From Plectrocnemia conspersa (Eukaryota; Arthropoda; Insecta; Trichoptera; Polycentropodidae), in contig VTFK01000003.1 in the NCBI GenBank assembly GCA_009617715.1, positions 1,302,001-1,366,000 of the forward strand: DNA of 64,000 nt, read 5' to 3'. How positions within the stretch are numbered: the stretch's first letter is position 1; each line of letters begins with the position of its first letter. Below the pieces are notes generated by a model. That model was not told where the DNA came from, made no database searches, and worked only from the letters and a program-made list of their open reading frames with translations. Shown here in pieces: positions 1 through 13,300 of this stretch. A program made the position numbers and the translations under genes.

Positions 1-366
1 AAAATTGCTTCAGCTTACGGATCATATCGTGATTCATAGCATCCCCAAAGTACTGCCTATATAAACTAATATAAAATATTCCAAATAGCTATTATACTAT
101 CCGTCTATTGTCACGTACGGTCTGCACCGAGCTCAAATCCCTTGAAATGGATGGTAATATCTTTTGATGTTCAATATTTTTTATTATTAAATCCACTGCG
201 GTCCAATTTATTTATTCACAAAAATTAAGCTTCCTATATATTATTTATATATCATTTATTTGAGGTTAACCTTGTACCTGTTCCAGATGTTGGGACCACT
301 GACTGTAAAACAAACACCCAAGAATGCAATGACAACATAAAGCATGTTTCACTCGATCCTTGTATA
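1..366. other. Gene-free AT-rich sequence
   Basis: I see no coding region, repeat pair or RNA gene here. It is the left flank of the pogo-like transposon that begins at 369. Confidence 0.5.
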
Positions 367-368
367 TA

Positions 369-2197
369 CCGTCTTTTTCCGAAAATAAGACATCCTCCGA
401 AAATAAGCCCTAGTTAAAATAATGTGAAAAAAAAAAATTCTGTAAAAAATGCTGTTGATTTATTAAGTATGTTTAGCTGCCCTAATACCTACTCGTATTT
501 CAGAGAAATGTTTGAAACAAAATATTCCGAGAAATTCATTGTTTACCTCTACAGTTCATTTCAAGCAATGCACCAGCACATGTCAAAATTAATTCTAGGA
601 ATTTATCTTAAAAATACAACTAAGGCAGCAGTATGCATTGTGGGACAGTGCAGGTATAACACTTGTTCATTTCAGTCTTGTAAGTCTGATTATTTCCTCA
701 TACGTAATTTTATTTTTTATAAAGTGAATAATTTTTTATCCTCAGTTAAAATGAGTACAAAACGAAAGAGCTATTCCGTCGAGTACAAAAGGGAATCGTG
801 GAAGACTCCAGGGTGTAAATCTTGTAACCTTCTGTAAAGAGAAGATGCTGGATCTCCGTATGGTTCGCAAATGGCGTGCAGACTACGATAACCCTGTGTC
901 AACTGGTGGGCCAAGGAAATGAGAAAAAAAACGCAGAGTTGGATCAGGTCGGCAGCCGTTATTTTCTGAGTTGGAAGAATGCATCTGGGAATGGATTGCC
1001 GACAGGAGAGCAATGGCTTTGGTTGTGCGTAGGGCTGATATTCAAAAATTTGTTCTTGAAACAGCAATTGAATTTAATATATCCACAGAAGAATTTAAAG
1101 CATCGTCACACTTGATGGACAACTTCCTTCAACGACATGAACTGTCTCTAAGGAGATCAACAACAATGTTTAAGCTGGAAGACAATGAAGTTGTTAAACG
1201 TGCACTTGCGTTTAAGCTTTTTGTTGATGGTATCGATTTTTCGAAATACCAACTCTCCAACATGCTTGCTATGGATGAGACCGCGGTATTCCTAGGCCAA
1301 TGAGTTCAAACGACGGTTCACCACAAGGCTTCCTCGTCAATTTACGTTCCTTCTACCGGTTACGATAGTGCACGTGTTACCTGTATTTTGGTGATTCGTC
1401 TAGATGGCAAGAAAGTATCGCCATTTTTAATCACTAAAGGTAAAAAATACCAGATTAAACGCATTTCAGGAATTTATGTCATTGAAAGTGAAAAAGCCTG
1501 GTGCACCCAAGCAGTTATAAGAAAGTGGGTTGATTTTATGCTGCCACCACTGTTGAGGGGTCAAAATAGAGGTTTACTAGTTTGGGATTCAGCCAATACT
1601 CACCGCGCTAAAGACATGAAAAACTTTCTTGCTGAGAGGAAGATTGATCAAATAATGATTCCGGCAGGAATGACTGCTTACCTCCAGACACTTGACATTG
1701 CAATAAACAAGCCAATCAAGGATCATTTGCGGATGGAAATCAATGAATATATTGAAAACAGAATGGTGAGAAATCATCGAGGTAATTTTGTAAAACCAGG
1801 CTTACAAGAAGTTGTGAATTGGGTAAAAAATTCATGGGACAGAATTGTTTGTGTTTCCAATGCACTACGAACAGGCTACTTAGACAAGAAGTATTCATTT
1901 AACGATAGCTATATTGTAAGACATGAGAGATTCGGACCAATGATTCATCAGGAAATGAATTTGGAAGAAAATCAGAACAGAATTCAGAATTTGATCATTT
2001 ATGACGATGTTCCAGAAGAAGATGACATGACTGTAATTGAATAAATTTAAATTTCTGTATTCTGTGTAAAATAAATAAATATTAAATAAAAAAATATAAA
2101 TATACTTTTATTTTTGCCCTCCCCCGAAAATAAGCCTAGCGCGTATTTTGGACCAAAAAAGAAAGTAAGACAGTGTCTTATTTTCGGAAAAAGACGG
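369..2197 (+). mobile_element. pogo/Tigger-like DNA transposon, both ends present
   Basis: The left end begins ccgtctttttccgaaaataa and the right end is its inverse, closing at 2197. TA dinucleotides flank both ends (367-368 and 2198-2199), the target duplication of the Tc1/mariner-pogo superfamily. A second short block, ccgaaaataagcc, occurs near both ends in the same orientation (about 398 and 2126), which may be an internal transposase binding site (inference). The 1,829 bp length is close to that of simple pogo elements. It carries one damaged transposase gene. The well-preserved ends point to a fairly recent insertion. Confidence 0.93.
751..2044 (+). pseudogene. pogo/Tigger-type transposase, frameshifted
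   Basis: This is a cut-and-paste transposase of the pogo/Tigger family, related to CENP-B and jerky. The start at 751 gives MSTKRKSYSVEYKRE, a typical N-terminus. The first DNA-binding helix-turn-helix is broken by small indels between about 800 and 970. The second, CENP-B-like domain is readable from 971 (HELSLRRSTT around 1137-1166). The DDE_1 catalytic core follows: first Asp in MLAMDET (about 1264), second in LLVWDSANTH (about 1580), third in LQTLDIAINKP (about 1687). One in-frame TGA at 1301-1303 lies just after the first catalytic block; otherwise 971-2044 is one frame ending in TAA. Frame shifts plus the stop mean it should not make a working enzyme. The family call is firm; the exact clade is not. 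Confidence 0.9.
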
Positions 2198-2199
2198 TA

Positions 2200-3500
2200 G
2201 TATTTAGTTAATTCACACAACATTAATGGTTCTCAACTTATTTTTAATCGCACATAAAATGGCCCTGCAACTGTCGCAAATTTTATGTATTTTATGAAAT
2301 TAAAAATATAATTAGAAGTACAGAAGAAATGTATGTTTTAATATTTTAAATAGATAAATATTTGATTTAATAATTATTAAAATCATGTCCATGCATTATT
2401 TCTATCTTTGTTTCGGGGGGCCCCGCATATAATATTTTTTCAAACCCCCCAGCCGGCCCAGTTAGCAGCGATCGTTAAGACTTTTTCTCAGTACTGTGTG
2501 TACTCTAAGTAGATTGCATATAATATAGCGAATATACTACAAATCAGCAATATAGAAGTCAAGCGTCCATTTGCCTTTTTGCACTAATTTTCAAAATGTG
2601 TGCGCAGATATCTATGAGTATGCAGTATCTTTGAAAAATATGTTTTGTTATGAGTGTAATTATGTAATATCTATGACTCAGATTTTTTTATAGATAAGTA
2701 ATTTCATTATGAATCAGTATAAAGATGCCACAAAAAAATACGAATATATTGAAGGTGCTGAACCAAAAATGTTGAAGAGTCTCTCTGTGATTTTCATATT
2801 GTTTCTGTGAGTTTCGCCCTGACTCTTTTGTATTTTTATTTTTATCATTTTTCAAAGTTTCGAAACACCTCTGAGGTGATCGTTCTCTTATCTGTGTGTT
2901 TGTCATGCAGATCGGTTGCATTGTGTTTGTTCAATTATCTTCTGTAATAACTTCTGTACATATGTACAATATTTTTTGCCGTTATTTCTTTGGGCGCGTG
3001 CTTGCCGTGGGCAAACATTTGCGCATGCACGCGCGCGCTCTTAATTGATTTTAACATTTTAACTATCAGCAACCTTTATCTTAATTACTACAACAACGCG
3101 TACATTCTGACAAACACGACAATTAACCTCTAATAACCGCGCATTTACATACCTGAGGGAGTCGAGAACTGTTCTTCTTGTTCAAATGTTTGGACTGGGC
3201 AGTTCGACAGTTTGGAATAAGAACAGGTCTTGATCATTGCATATACAAATTCAAATTGAGTGACACTTTCTGCCTAGGTCAGTCATTCTAAAGGTGAGTC
3301 TACATATTTGTGCCTAGCTACTGCAATACAATACAACAATTCGAATGTTTTGTTTACTTACTTGTTGACAAACCTTTATATAAAACAAATCTTTTAAAGT
3401 TAAATTATGTCTTATATTTTAACTTGAAGAGATTATATCATATATGTGTTATTTATAAAAATCCTATCATTAAAATTAACATGCATTTAAGTGTAAAACA
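2200..3500. other. Intergenic, no gene seen
   Basis: This stretch is AT-rich, with one short GC-rich patch of alternating G/C near 2990-3040 and a C/G-run patch near 2415-2460. Open frames here are short and resemble nothing I know. Confidence 0.5.
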
Positions 3501-3507
3501 TATATAA

Positions 3508-3832
3508 CCAGTGCTAAAGTCGGTGATTAATACCTGAAAGTCCTTGGTTTGAATCCGATATGGACCCTAGTGTTTTTCAATTTGTATGTTTTTTAGAAAA
3601 GCGGAATTAGTGAGTATTAAATAATTATAATACCGATTGATTAAGTTTTCCTAGATTTTATAATAATTATAATAAAATCTAGGTCGTGCATAGTGACATC
3701 TATTGATCGTGAGCTGTAATTATAGTTTATAATATATTAAATATATGTCACTGGTGTCTCACCACTTACTTGCAGGTGTTGTCTGTGTTTACCCGTTAGT
3801 AACGCATTGGGCTAACGCCTGTCATGTTACAA
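3508..3832 (+). repeat. tRNA-derived SINE, copy 1
   Basis: The head looks like a decayed tRNA gene with internal polymerase III promoter boxes: an A-box-like tgctaaagtcgg at about 3512 and a B box ggtttgaatcc at about 3547, roughly 30 bp apart. The body continues to a conserved 3' part, acgcattgggctaacgcct, at about 3802. The same head and tail occur in the same order at 14.12-14.43 kb, which defines a dispersed family. No cloverleaf tRNA can be folded with confidence, so I call it a SINE rather than a tRNA gene. Confidence 0.7.
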
Positions 3833-3839
3833 CAAGATT

Positions 3840-4750
3840 AAAAAAATTGAATTGAAAAACAACTGTTATTCACTACTGAAGATTTTGAACTTTGTACAGA
3901 TTGCCGTTAAGTACTTATGCGATTAATAGTGACGTTAATGCAATTAGTTAGATTCGACAGTCACAAATTTCGATTACGTATTTCCAATTTTAGTAATTGC
4001 ATGTACAATTATATGCTTTTAAATACGCATTGTTTTAGTAGTTTGTCAGTAAATTTTATTTTGATAACATTTTAATGTATCGTGTAAAATTAGACATGGT
4101 ATAATATTTTTATTATTATTAAATTAAGTGCAATACAAATTGCAAGATTTCTCGCTACGCGTATGCTCTGAAAAATCGAGTTTTTTTTAATAAAACAAAC
4201 TTCTACTTCACGTATTAAAGAAGCTATTTACATATTATATACCGTTTATTTAGGCAATTAAAGTAAATAATGTTCATATTTTATTTCCATGATATTTTGC
4301 TTCGGTAAGTAATTGTTAAAATGCACTCTCACTTTCAAATCGACAGAGAACATTAAATGCGTTTTATCTTCTTCGTAATCTTCTAATGACTCCGGTCAAC
4401 CTTGGCGTCATTTATTCACAGCACACATTATGAACTTGTGAAACGTCACAGCTTTTATCATTATCAAAATTTTATTTATTTATACCGAAAATGCCAATTA
4501 TGACAGCAATTATGTTGGAAACCATTAGTTGTAATGATTCATACAAAAACCTACTTTTGATAAAATCTGTTTTCGAATTCCAGTATTTCCAGAAACCGGT
4601 TTATGAAATTTTACAAATAAAAAACATAAAAAATAATTAATTTATACATGATATAAAATCAGATTTTAAAAAATAACGATTTTTTTTTGCATATTTCCAG
4701 ATAATATAAATAATTTTGCAAAAGGTTTACTTTCACATGCCCTTTAAAAT
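3840..4750. other. Intergenic, no gene seen
   Basis: The sequence is AT-rich and I see no feature I can support. Confidence 0.45.
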
Positions 4751-4754
4751 TCAT

Positions 4755-5146
4755 ACGTAAGAGGCGTGATCAAAAAATACAGTGAATGAATTTTTATAGC
4801 AGAAAGTGCTGACGTTACATCCACTCGAAGTAATAAGTACGACAGTCTGATCCATTGAGATAGTCAGTGTCAAGTTTGTAGCAGTTGTGACTTGTTAGCT
4901 GGCTTCCAGCGTCGGAGGAGTGAGGTCGTGTTTACCGTGTCTGTCGCGCATCATGGATTTCGAACAACGCGTTAACATTAAGTTTTGTTTTAAGTTGCAT
5001 AAAAGTTTCAAAGAAGCTCATGAAATGTTAAAATCAGTGTATGGCGATAATGTGGTGACTATGAAGACTGCTTACAAGTGGTATGAGCAATTTAAAATCG
5101 GAAATGAGTCGGTTGAAGTCGAGTAACGGTCGGGACGTCATCAATT
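4755..5146 (+). mobile_element. mariner element, 5' fragment
   Basis: An inverted-repeat-like end, gaggcgtgatcaaaaaatac, sits at about 4761. About 190 bp later the ATG at 4953 opens a mariner transposase N-terminus: MDFEQRVNIKFCFKLHKS, then a helix-turn-helix ending in the typical TAYKWYEQFK block (about 5067-5096). The frame stops at TAA 5124-5126, but the next codons (RSGR) continue the usual mariner sequence, so this stop is a mutation. Similarity ends near 5146. The DDD catalytic domain and right end are missing, so it is a dead 5' piece. Confidence 0.88.
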
Positions 5147-5149
5147 TTT

Positions 5150-8100
5150 TGAAATAATTCTTCCTTTATAGGTTTTTTTTATTATATATGTCTCCTATTA
5201 AAGGCGAACGGCCTTTTACGATTGTGTAACGGATTTCTCTTTTGAATATAAATATAAAGCATTAGCACTGTTTTATGCAATGAATTTGGTTCGTTACACG
5301 AAACTTCTAATGCTCCTTAACTCTTGTTTGCAAATTCGTTGCGTTTCAACGCACAGAGATTGCCGCTTTGTGAAACTATGTGCGTAATTGCTTACTCTTC
5401 TGAGTATAATTTACCAATATTGATTTTAAAACGGATTGAGTTTAACATTATTTCGCGTATTATTGAATGTACAAACTCCCACAAGACCAAATGTTGAATT
5501 TAACCCACAGGGTTTAAAATCTCGATGGTTACCATTTCATTCTGGTTTTTAGCTATCCTATATATAATATTTACTGCTATTAGGACTTTCAATGCCAAAC
5601 TATATTTTCAATATCAATATTTTATAATGTTGTATTTGGTAAATAACCGGAAATACCGCCATTAAGTGAAGATCTAGAAGATAACCAAAGCGTTGTTTAA
5701 TGGAATGGATTATTTGTAACTATGGCTTTCTATATCGGTAAAATATTATAAAATTTATTTTTGAATAGTAGGATTTTTTTAACCTTTTTATATGTTAATA
5801 TATAATTCATTGTTTATGGATATATATAGTTTATAGTAATTGCATATATATCGAGCTTGTTATTTATTTTCAGAAAACAACACATTTTTACGAATGTTTT
5901 TTTCTTATTAGTAGGCGAAAAATATTAATTATGAATGATAATCACTATTCTACAAAAGGTTTCGCGAAGCTGATGGATCATTCTTTTATTTTGTTTTTAT
6001 GCTATTGAATATGAATTTGTGTAATCAAAAATGGATTTTGCATTCCAATCAAGCTTGTAAGCGAATTACATACCAGCTCAAAACTGCGTTATTATAATAT
6101 TCAGTTCTTACTAAGCATAGGATCGCGGGTGTTTTTTGGTATTACTAGCAGCTAATTTAAGAATTATCACAAAAGAGCATCCGCAGTCCGAGGCTTTGTT
6201 ATTATTACAATGTTTAAAACATATGTATATCTATAATTAATGAAATTTAACAATAAGATGAAATAAATAATTGATACCCCTGATTTAAAAATTGCTAATG
6301 CATTATAAATTATAAATTGCATGATAGATTTGTTCTCAGTTACTGGCCTTGTATATATGAACAATTTCCAAAGGTTGGGAAGGCTTGGAACATTTTCATA
6401 AATACTTTAAAAACAGGGAGGGCAATTAAAATCTTGTTTAAAATCACTATGCTTACGTGAGCATGAGTCATTAATCTCTCGTAAAATCCATATTCCTGTC
6501 TATGATTTTTCTCAGAATCCCTTCTAAGACAATATGCAATTCTCAACTTTTTTGTACGAAATTGCAAAATATTTTCAAACAGCTTTTTATCTATTCCTCG
6601 AAAGTGTTGGTCGTTAACCACTCTGTCATCAGTTTGTTTTAATTAGAATTAATTATTAACGCAAGCCGACGCAGGACGAGTTATCGCCGTGTAATTCTCA
6701 ACCTTGATTCGTAGTCTACGTTGTGATTCACGTTGCGTGCATGTGTGCCGAACAGTAAAAACCCAGCGGTTTGCACACTGATTCAATTTTCGCTTAGCTG
6801 GAATCTAAGGCAAACAAATCTGCACGATCATGCCGCAGAATAAATATTTTCACTGCACATGTGCACTGAAAAAAGCGCCATATCGCACGCACCATAACTT
6901 TGAGCTTTAGCGTTGCTTACTTTCATTTTAGACTTCAACAATCGCAACGTAAAGGAGTTATTTTACAGCTCTACATATTTTTTATTCAACACATTAAAAC
7001 AATCTTATTCTGAAGTTCAATGTCTACTCTCCAGACTCAGAAGCCGTATATGATTAAATCAAATGGAACCATTGGCGTCTCTGTCCAACGCAAGTTAATG
7101 TACACCGTAAATAGTGACGAGTGTAATTAATATAAATGCATTTGGTCATGCAACTTGAAAACTGCTCGTCCAGTAGCGTGCTTCTAAACAGTATGTTATT
7201 TAAATACTATTTTTAAAATAACCTAATCATTGAGTGCTAGTCTTTTTTTATTTTATTCGCGTTTATCGCCAATATTTGTGATTAGTCGTCGAAGATGCTC
7301 GATTTCGTTATGTGGAGAGCTTGTAATTTACAAAATCTGTACGATGCGTTAGTTCGTAGCGTTCTCATTGTCGCCCAACGAAGCAAAGTACGGATCGTAT
7401 ACGTATTTGCATTCTAATTCCTTTCTGCTAGAAGCGTTTGGATACAATTCATTGCATTCTCAACGTACCATGTATTCAATAAAATACTTTTTGCATTCAT
7501 TTATGAGGGTGGTGTTGACAATCCGTCGATGCTTGGTGATTCGGCGACTGACTTTTAGTATGATTTGAATTAAATCAAACCATTTGAACAAAGCGTGAAT
7601 AGCAAGGGTCCTATAATACGCCAGGTCTGGGATTTGGCATATGATTTTCAATTAAAACTTTTATGATAGTATTGCTCAACCATTATTATAAGAAATCTTC
7701 GCCTCTTACGTTAAAAAAACGTAAGAACCCTTCACGTGCCGCCTTTGAACCGTGACGCCGTTGGCGTGTTTCGTTTGATTCAGAGGATTTTCTGTGCAGG
7801 AGGGCTATTGCGATGATGGGCACTGTTCACGGAAAGACGTCACAAACCAGTATTGCAATTAGTCGCCTTGTTCATTGCCCACAGTTGTGTGCACTCTGCC
7901 AGTGAACAGTCGTGTGATGGATGTATGTGCAATCGCATAATGTCATCCAAGCCAGCACTAATATTGTCTTCTACTCTAATAAAACGACGACAGCCACTAA
8001 CTAATGTAGGTTGTATCTTTAAAAAATCAGTGTATATTTAATAAACTAATTGCTACTGTAAAAACATTTACGCAGCTAATCGAAGACACGAGACATTAAC

Positions 8101-9840
8101 ACCATATTGAGCGTTACGAAAATTTAAAAACATACAATGATTGTGATAATGTGTTAATATTATATACAAAAAATATGTAAAATGTTCAAACAAAGTTACA
8201 TTAACTTAATTATCAGACTAATCAAATAAAAAAATAGTCAGATGAAACTGTTTTTAATTCTGCAGTTAAATTTTTCTTAATACTAATTAAATTGCACACT
8301 ATATATTTAAATAAAATTATGATGTTTTTAAAAAAATGTGAGACCGAAGAAGCTGCTCAAAGCGAAAAACCAACTCGCTAGGAATTAATACATTTTCGCA
8401 TTTAAATGCGCCGATCAGGAACTTTCCAAAATCACTTTATGTATGTGTTCAATGACTTTACACCTAATTGCGTTCCATTGCACAGTTTTGTTGTATTTAA
8501 ATTCCTCAACAGCATAAAAGTCTTACCAACCTTAATTGTAAATTTGTGTTGTGAAAATCCCTTTTGTCCATTATCTTGACAATTGAGTAAAATAAACGTG
8601 CTGCAACAGGCATATTTTTATTATTTAATAATCTTTTGATAAGTTACTTAAATTTCAAATATGTATGTACATCCTGGAAGAGAGTTTTTTTTAAATAATT
8701 ATTTCGTCGTTAAAAACTCGCGATATATGATATTTTTTATAGAACGTTTGCCAGCGATTTATTGCATATACCACTTAAAATCTGCTTATATTATCTTATT
8801 TTTTAATTTATTATGTTTAAATTGTTCTTATTACTTATATTAATTATCGTTATAAATTATCAATAATTTGTTATGGCCAAATTTTAGGATGTTATGGCAA
8901 CATACATATATGGCTAATCTATGTTTATCAACTGATCATGATATAACAATAAAAAGCCTTAGGTTATGAAGATTAGAGGACCTCATGATGGGTCAATGGT
9001 CCAAATGAATGCTTCAAATTTTATTTTATAAGTACCATTTCAAACTTTTTTGTAGTTTTTGTTTAATTGTTAGTGTGTTCTATTGTCTCTATGTTTAGTT
9101 GTCATGTGTTCAACTGTCATGTAACCGATATTCTCTATGAGCTAAAAGAGTTTATTATTAGATTTTTTATATCTAATATATTCAACCTATCTCGATTTGA
9201 ATTAATCATCATTATATTCGTCTATGAGACTGGGAAAATCTAGTGAAAACTAATCTGATGGATCAGAATATAATCATATAATAATCACTAATTCCGATCT
9301 CCCAGACGTAATAGAAATTGTAAAATATTAAGATCGTATGGTTCTGCGTCGTAGTGTCCAGGCCATTTAAAAACTCGATTAACTCGATTGACTGGACTGG
9401 ACCAAATCTTACGATTAAAATGGAAAGTCCAGACTGGATCCTCGATTTCGATTTTGCGAGCTCCACTTGATAATGGACTCGAGGTCAAAACTGATATGTT
9501 ACCAAAGTCTAAATTGGCTGCTGTAATACGAAATTATGTTCTTTATAACGTCTAGCTGATGGTAGAAGGGCAATAAGCTTACGTACTCTCTGTTGACAGA
9601 TCGTCGACTCCCAATTAGAGCGAAATTTGTTATGATATTTTGGTCTTGATACTTTGGTACACGTGCATGGACAAAATATTATTTTTTCGTCAACAAACAC
9701 ATTTTGTGTCGCATTCAAAATCTGTATTATATCCAAATACAATACAATAAAACAGTACTTAACTAGATATTTCTTTATATACGGAACATCTGATAACCCT
9801 TATCCTATATGAGAATTATAGCAATCTGTTTTTATATTTT
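5150..9840. other. Long gene-poor stretch upstream of NFAT
   Basis: No exon can be supported here. There are scattered short open frames on both strands, and a patch of more even base composition at about 7,700-7,990. It could hold non-coding first exons and promoters of the NFAT gene, but I see no motif that proves this. Confidence 0.45.
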
Positions 9841-9843
9841 CAG

Positions 9844-10304
9844 CTATGAAAATGACTATGTCAACGGGGTCGACCATGACGCCTCGGGTACATCGTAAAG
9901 CAATCAGAGCGCCTTCAAAGATTCACACTGGTAAAATGCACCCTGGGAAAATCCACACCGGCAAACGACAAGCGAGCAAGAATTTACCTACCAAAATGTC
10001 ATTGCACCAGCAGCAGATGCAACATGCTGGAAAAATAATAGCGTCCCGAGGAAAGATATTAGTGCGGACGCCTCATCTGCCTATCGAAAATTGTGACAAC
10101 AGCAATGACAGTGGTCTCGGATTTGATCATCATTTGGAAATGCAAATGCACAGAACAAACACAATAAGGTATGGACAAATACCAAATAATACGCCTTCAT
10201 TGCTAGTCGTAAATATAGATCGGATTAATAGGAGAGTAGTTGCGTTTCTAAAAAATGGTAATCCAGCGGAGGGTAATCCAATAAATATGGATAATGCTAA
10301 ATAA
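9844..10304 (+). CDS. NFAT: NFAT N-terminal exon (alternative ends)
   Basis: A branch/pyrimidine tract and cag end at 9843, so this looks like an internal exon whose first ATG (9846) follows within 3 bases. It encodes a basic, Lys/His-rich N-terminus (KIHTGKMHPGKIHTGK) and the block NSNDSGLGFDHH, which looks like the conserved NFAT5 N-terminal segment. Possible donors are 10169 (strongest consensus, aag|gtatgg) and 10258 (g|gtaatc). Only the second keeps frame with the acceptor at 16274; the first would need another exon in the 6 kb gap. Without splicing the frame runs to a stop at 10302-10304. Confidence 0.65.
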
Positions 10305-13300
10305 GTGTTCTTTGCCAGAAGAGCTTTTTTTGCTTGTTCAAGTGATACAAAAACATACAACTTTAAAATAATTTCACGTATATCATCTGATATGCGTGGT
10401 TATTTATATTGCAGATCAATATTACGATATTTTTAGGCACCCAGACTTGAAAAGAAGTTTAGGAAAACAAGCTTTTGGGTTAGATTTCCAGTAGACACAA
10501 AGTTTGCCTTTGATGGGGTGGTTATTTTTACAAGACAAGTTAATTCCTTATAAGTGATTATTGTGCAACAATTTTGAGTCAATCTACGAACAGTTTGTAT
10601 GATTATTGTTATATATATACATGAAGTCCTCATAGTCTTGTCTGCGTCTGAAGCATCCAATCGTCTCCATAGATATGTTTGAACTTTAAATTCCGGACAA
10701 GGTTGAAGTAAAGATGAAAGCGGCTGCTTTCTCGGTCGCCTATCATTGATCGGCTTAGCTTCACTCAGTGTGAGCTTGAATGCATTCTCTTGTGTCACTA
10801 ATCGAGGATATCAGCTAGAAATTATTGATGAAGTGTTGACGGAAGCAAATTACAGATGGAAGTATCAATATAGGTGCTGTATGTGATTTTATACATTTGG
10901 TCTGCCTGGAGGAGTTTTTATTGCTTGCCCACTTTTCGCTGGGATGGCCGATTATGAAGATTTTGTAGTGTAACTGAATGTCCTATATCCATCTGGTTTC
11001 TTACTGGAACGTTTTTGAATTGCATGACTGTTATAGTTTGAACAGGTTGGCGATCTGGCAACCGCACACTTGTCATGTATTCCAATGTGCTGTCAATACC
11101 TTGCATTTGTAAAGCACTTCTAATAATTGCTTTAAGCTAATCCCTCGAAAAATTTTATGCACAGTAGCACTTATCAGACAAAGGCCTCGGTTGATCGTAA
11201 AGACTAATCATGCCTGATCCTGGTCATGTCCGAGCTAACTCGGAAATTTGTATTTTGTGAATTATCATCTCAAATTCAACAAATTGTCATTTTTTTAATA
11301 TATTTCATTTAAATATTTTTAAATGTTTTACAACGGCTGTATATTTTTATACCGCTGCATAGGAAAGGGTGGGTCCGCGCAATAAGTTTTTTAGTAATTT
11401 TGAAAAAATATTGTGACCGGGAAGTGGTTAATGCGAAGAGTGTTAATACTTCAATTGAAATAAAAACTTTGCAATATCTGGCTTTTCTAAAGCATTTAAT
11501 CTACTGTACTATAATCAATATAATTTGCTCGCCATATTAATTTCTGTTCTTGCACCAAATAGGTAGTAAATAAAATTAAACTTAAATACAAAAAAGTCTA
11601 GGTAATGTCATGTTTATTTAGTTATTTTAATAAGAGTGATTAATTATATATTCACAAATTCGCTATGCGACGAATGAAAACACGATAAAACTTGTTTTTA
11701 TTAAAGTCACAGGCTCCATGGACTACGTCTTGCCATTATATATTTGGATACACTTATATTTATCTAAAAAAAAACTGCATTTAATCTGTTTTTATTGATA
11801 TATTTTCATTTTAAAAGACGCAATTACTTTCCTATCACCCTTTATATTAAATTGATGTTGCATGATATTCAGAGTATTTTGTCTAAAAAATTCATGAAAT
11901 TTGCATGTCAAAAATCATCAAATTATAATTAGTTTCATGACTTTTCAACAAACATTAGATTACTTCATAAATCGTATCACTTTTGTATGTTCTTTACAAT
12001 TTCAGTTAAAAATAATATTTGGACCGAGGAAATAAATGTGTCTTATCTTAGTGAAAGAATGCTTTACAATTTTTCTGTAAAAATAGCAATAGATTTATTA
12101 GCGCTAAATTTAGACTGTATGCTAAATGTACAAGAGCTTCCAATAGAAAGTCACTGAATATTTTATTTGTCTTTGATGTAAAATTAAGCATTTCATATAA
12201 CACTCATATTTCCAATATATAATATGAAGCTCCCAAAGTAAATCATGCTAACTAACATAAAAATAGAATCAAGATATTCAGACATTTGATATAATATTTT
12301 ATGATTATGTTAAAAATAAACAACAGGTTTTTTATTTCATGTATTTTCATCTTTTCTATTTTTTTCCCTTTTTTTTATGAAAAATAAAGTTTCATCAGTT
12401 CAATAGAATTATTCTGTTCAATGGTAGGTAAGGATATTTGAATCTCTTAGACTTTATATTACAGAGATGTGTCAAATAAAAACTTTAAATATTTTTTATC
12501 TGGTAATTTCTTAAATGAAAACCGTACAAAAGGACAAATTTAGTCTCCAAGGTGTGAATACATTACTGACGGAAAATATTTTTAAAATTTATGCAAAATT
12601 TTATTCGAAAGTGTATTGCACTTAATCTATCAAACTTTATTTTAAATAGTTGTGAGGTACATGAAGATATCAATTTTTAAAATGCGATGTTTCAATGAAT
12701 AAAAAATCTTATGAATTTGCGCAAATTGCAAAATCTAGGTGAAATTCCCACGCCTTTAAATACTAATCGGTTGTCGCAGACTTCATCAGTAATGTGTTAA
12801 TATAGGCTTTTTTAAGTGCGTTGATACTTCTAGACAAATATTTTTGACTAAGTGTGCAGCCACTCGTCAAACTGCAACCCTTTTTCCCATCATTTCTTTG
12901 AGTTGTCTTCAGATCTGAAAATCACTGGGAGTATGGCAAATATTTAAGTGTTGATCTTGGATCGGTGCAGGTGTTGCAACTGTCAAACGTGCAGTGAAGG
13001 ATCAACCTTTGTTTTGTTGCAACAATACAACTGTACTCAGAAATCTGCGTTTTTGAAAATTTTGATGAGGAAGTATCGCTCTATACCTTGCTCGCGTTTT
13101 GGTTATTTTAAATCTAATTAAACGTTGATAGTTTATTTATAAAAATAAAATTGTAACGATCATCACTATGCTCACAAATGTTAGCCAATTGTTATGAAAA
13201 GGTCATCCATAGATGACCCTTAATCACATGCAGACTTAACGAGTCTTATCACACTGGACGAGGTCGGATTTTTGAGTCCTACGCAGTCGTCTCGTGTTTG

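Noticed and set aside
3512..3585. Possible tRNA gene
   Set aside because: A and B boxes are visible but no acceptor stem or anticodon arm folds, and a second dispersed copy exists, so it is treated as a SINE head.
6340..6621. 93-codon minus-strand frame
   Set aside because: No recognised domain, no neighbouring exons and no supporting splice signals.
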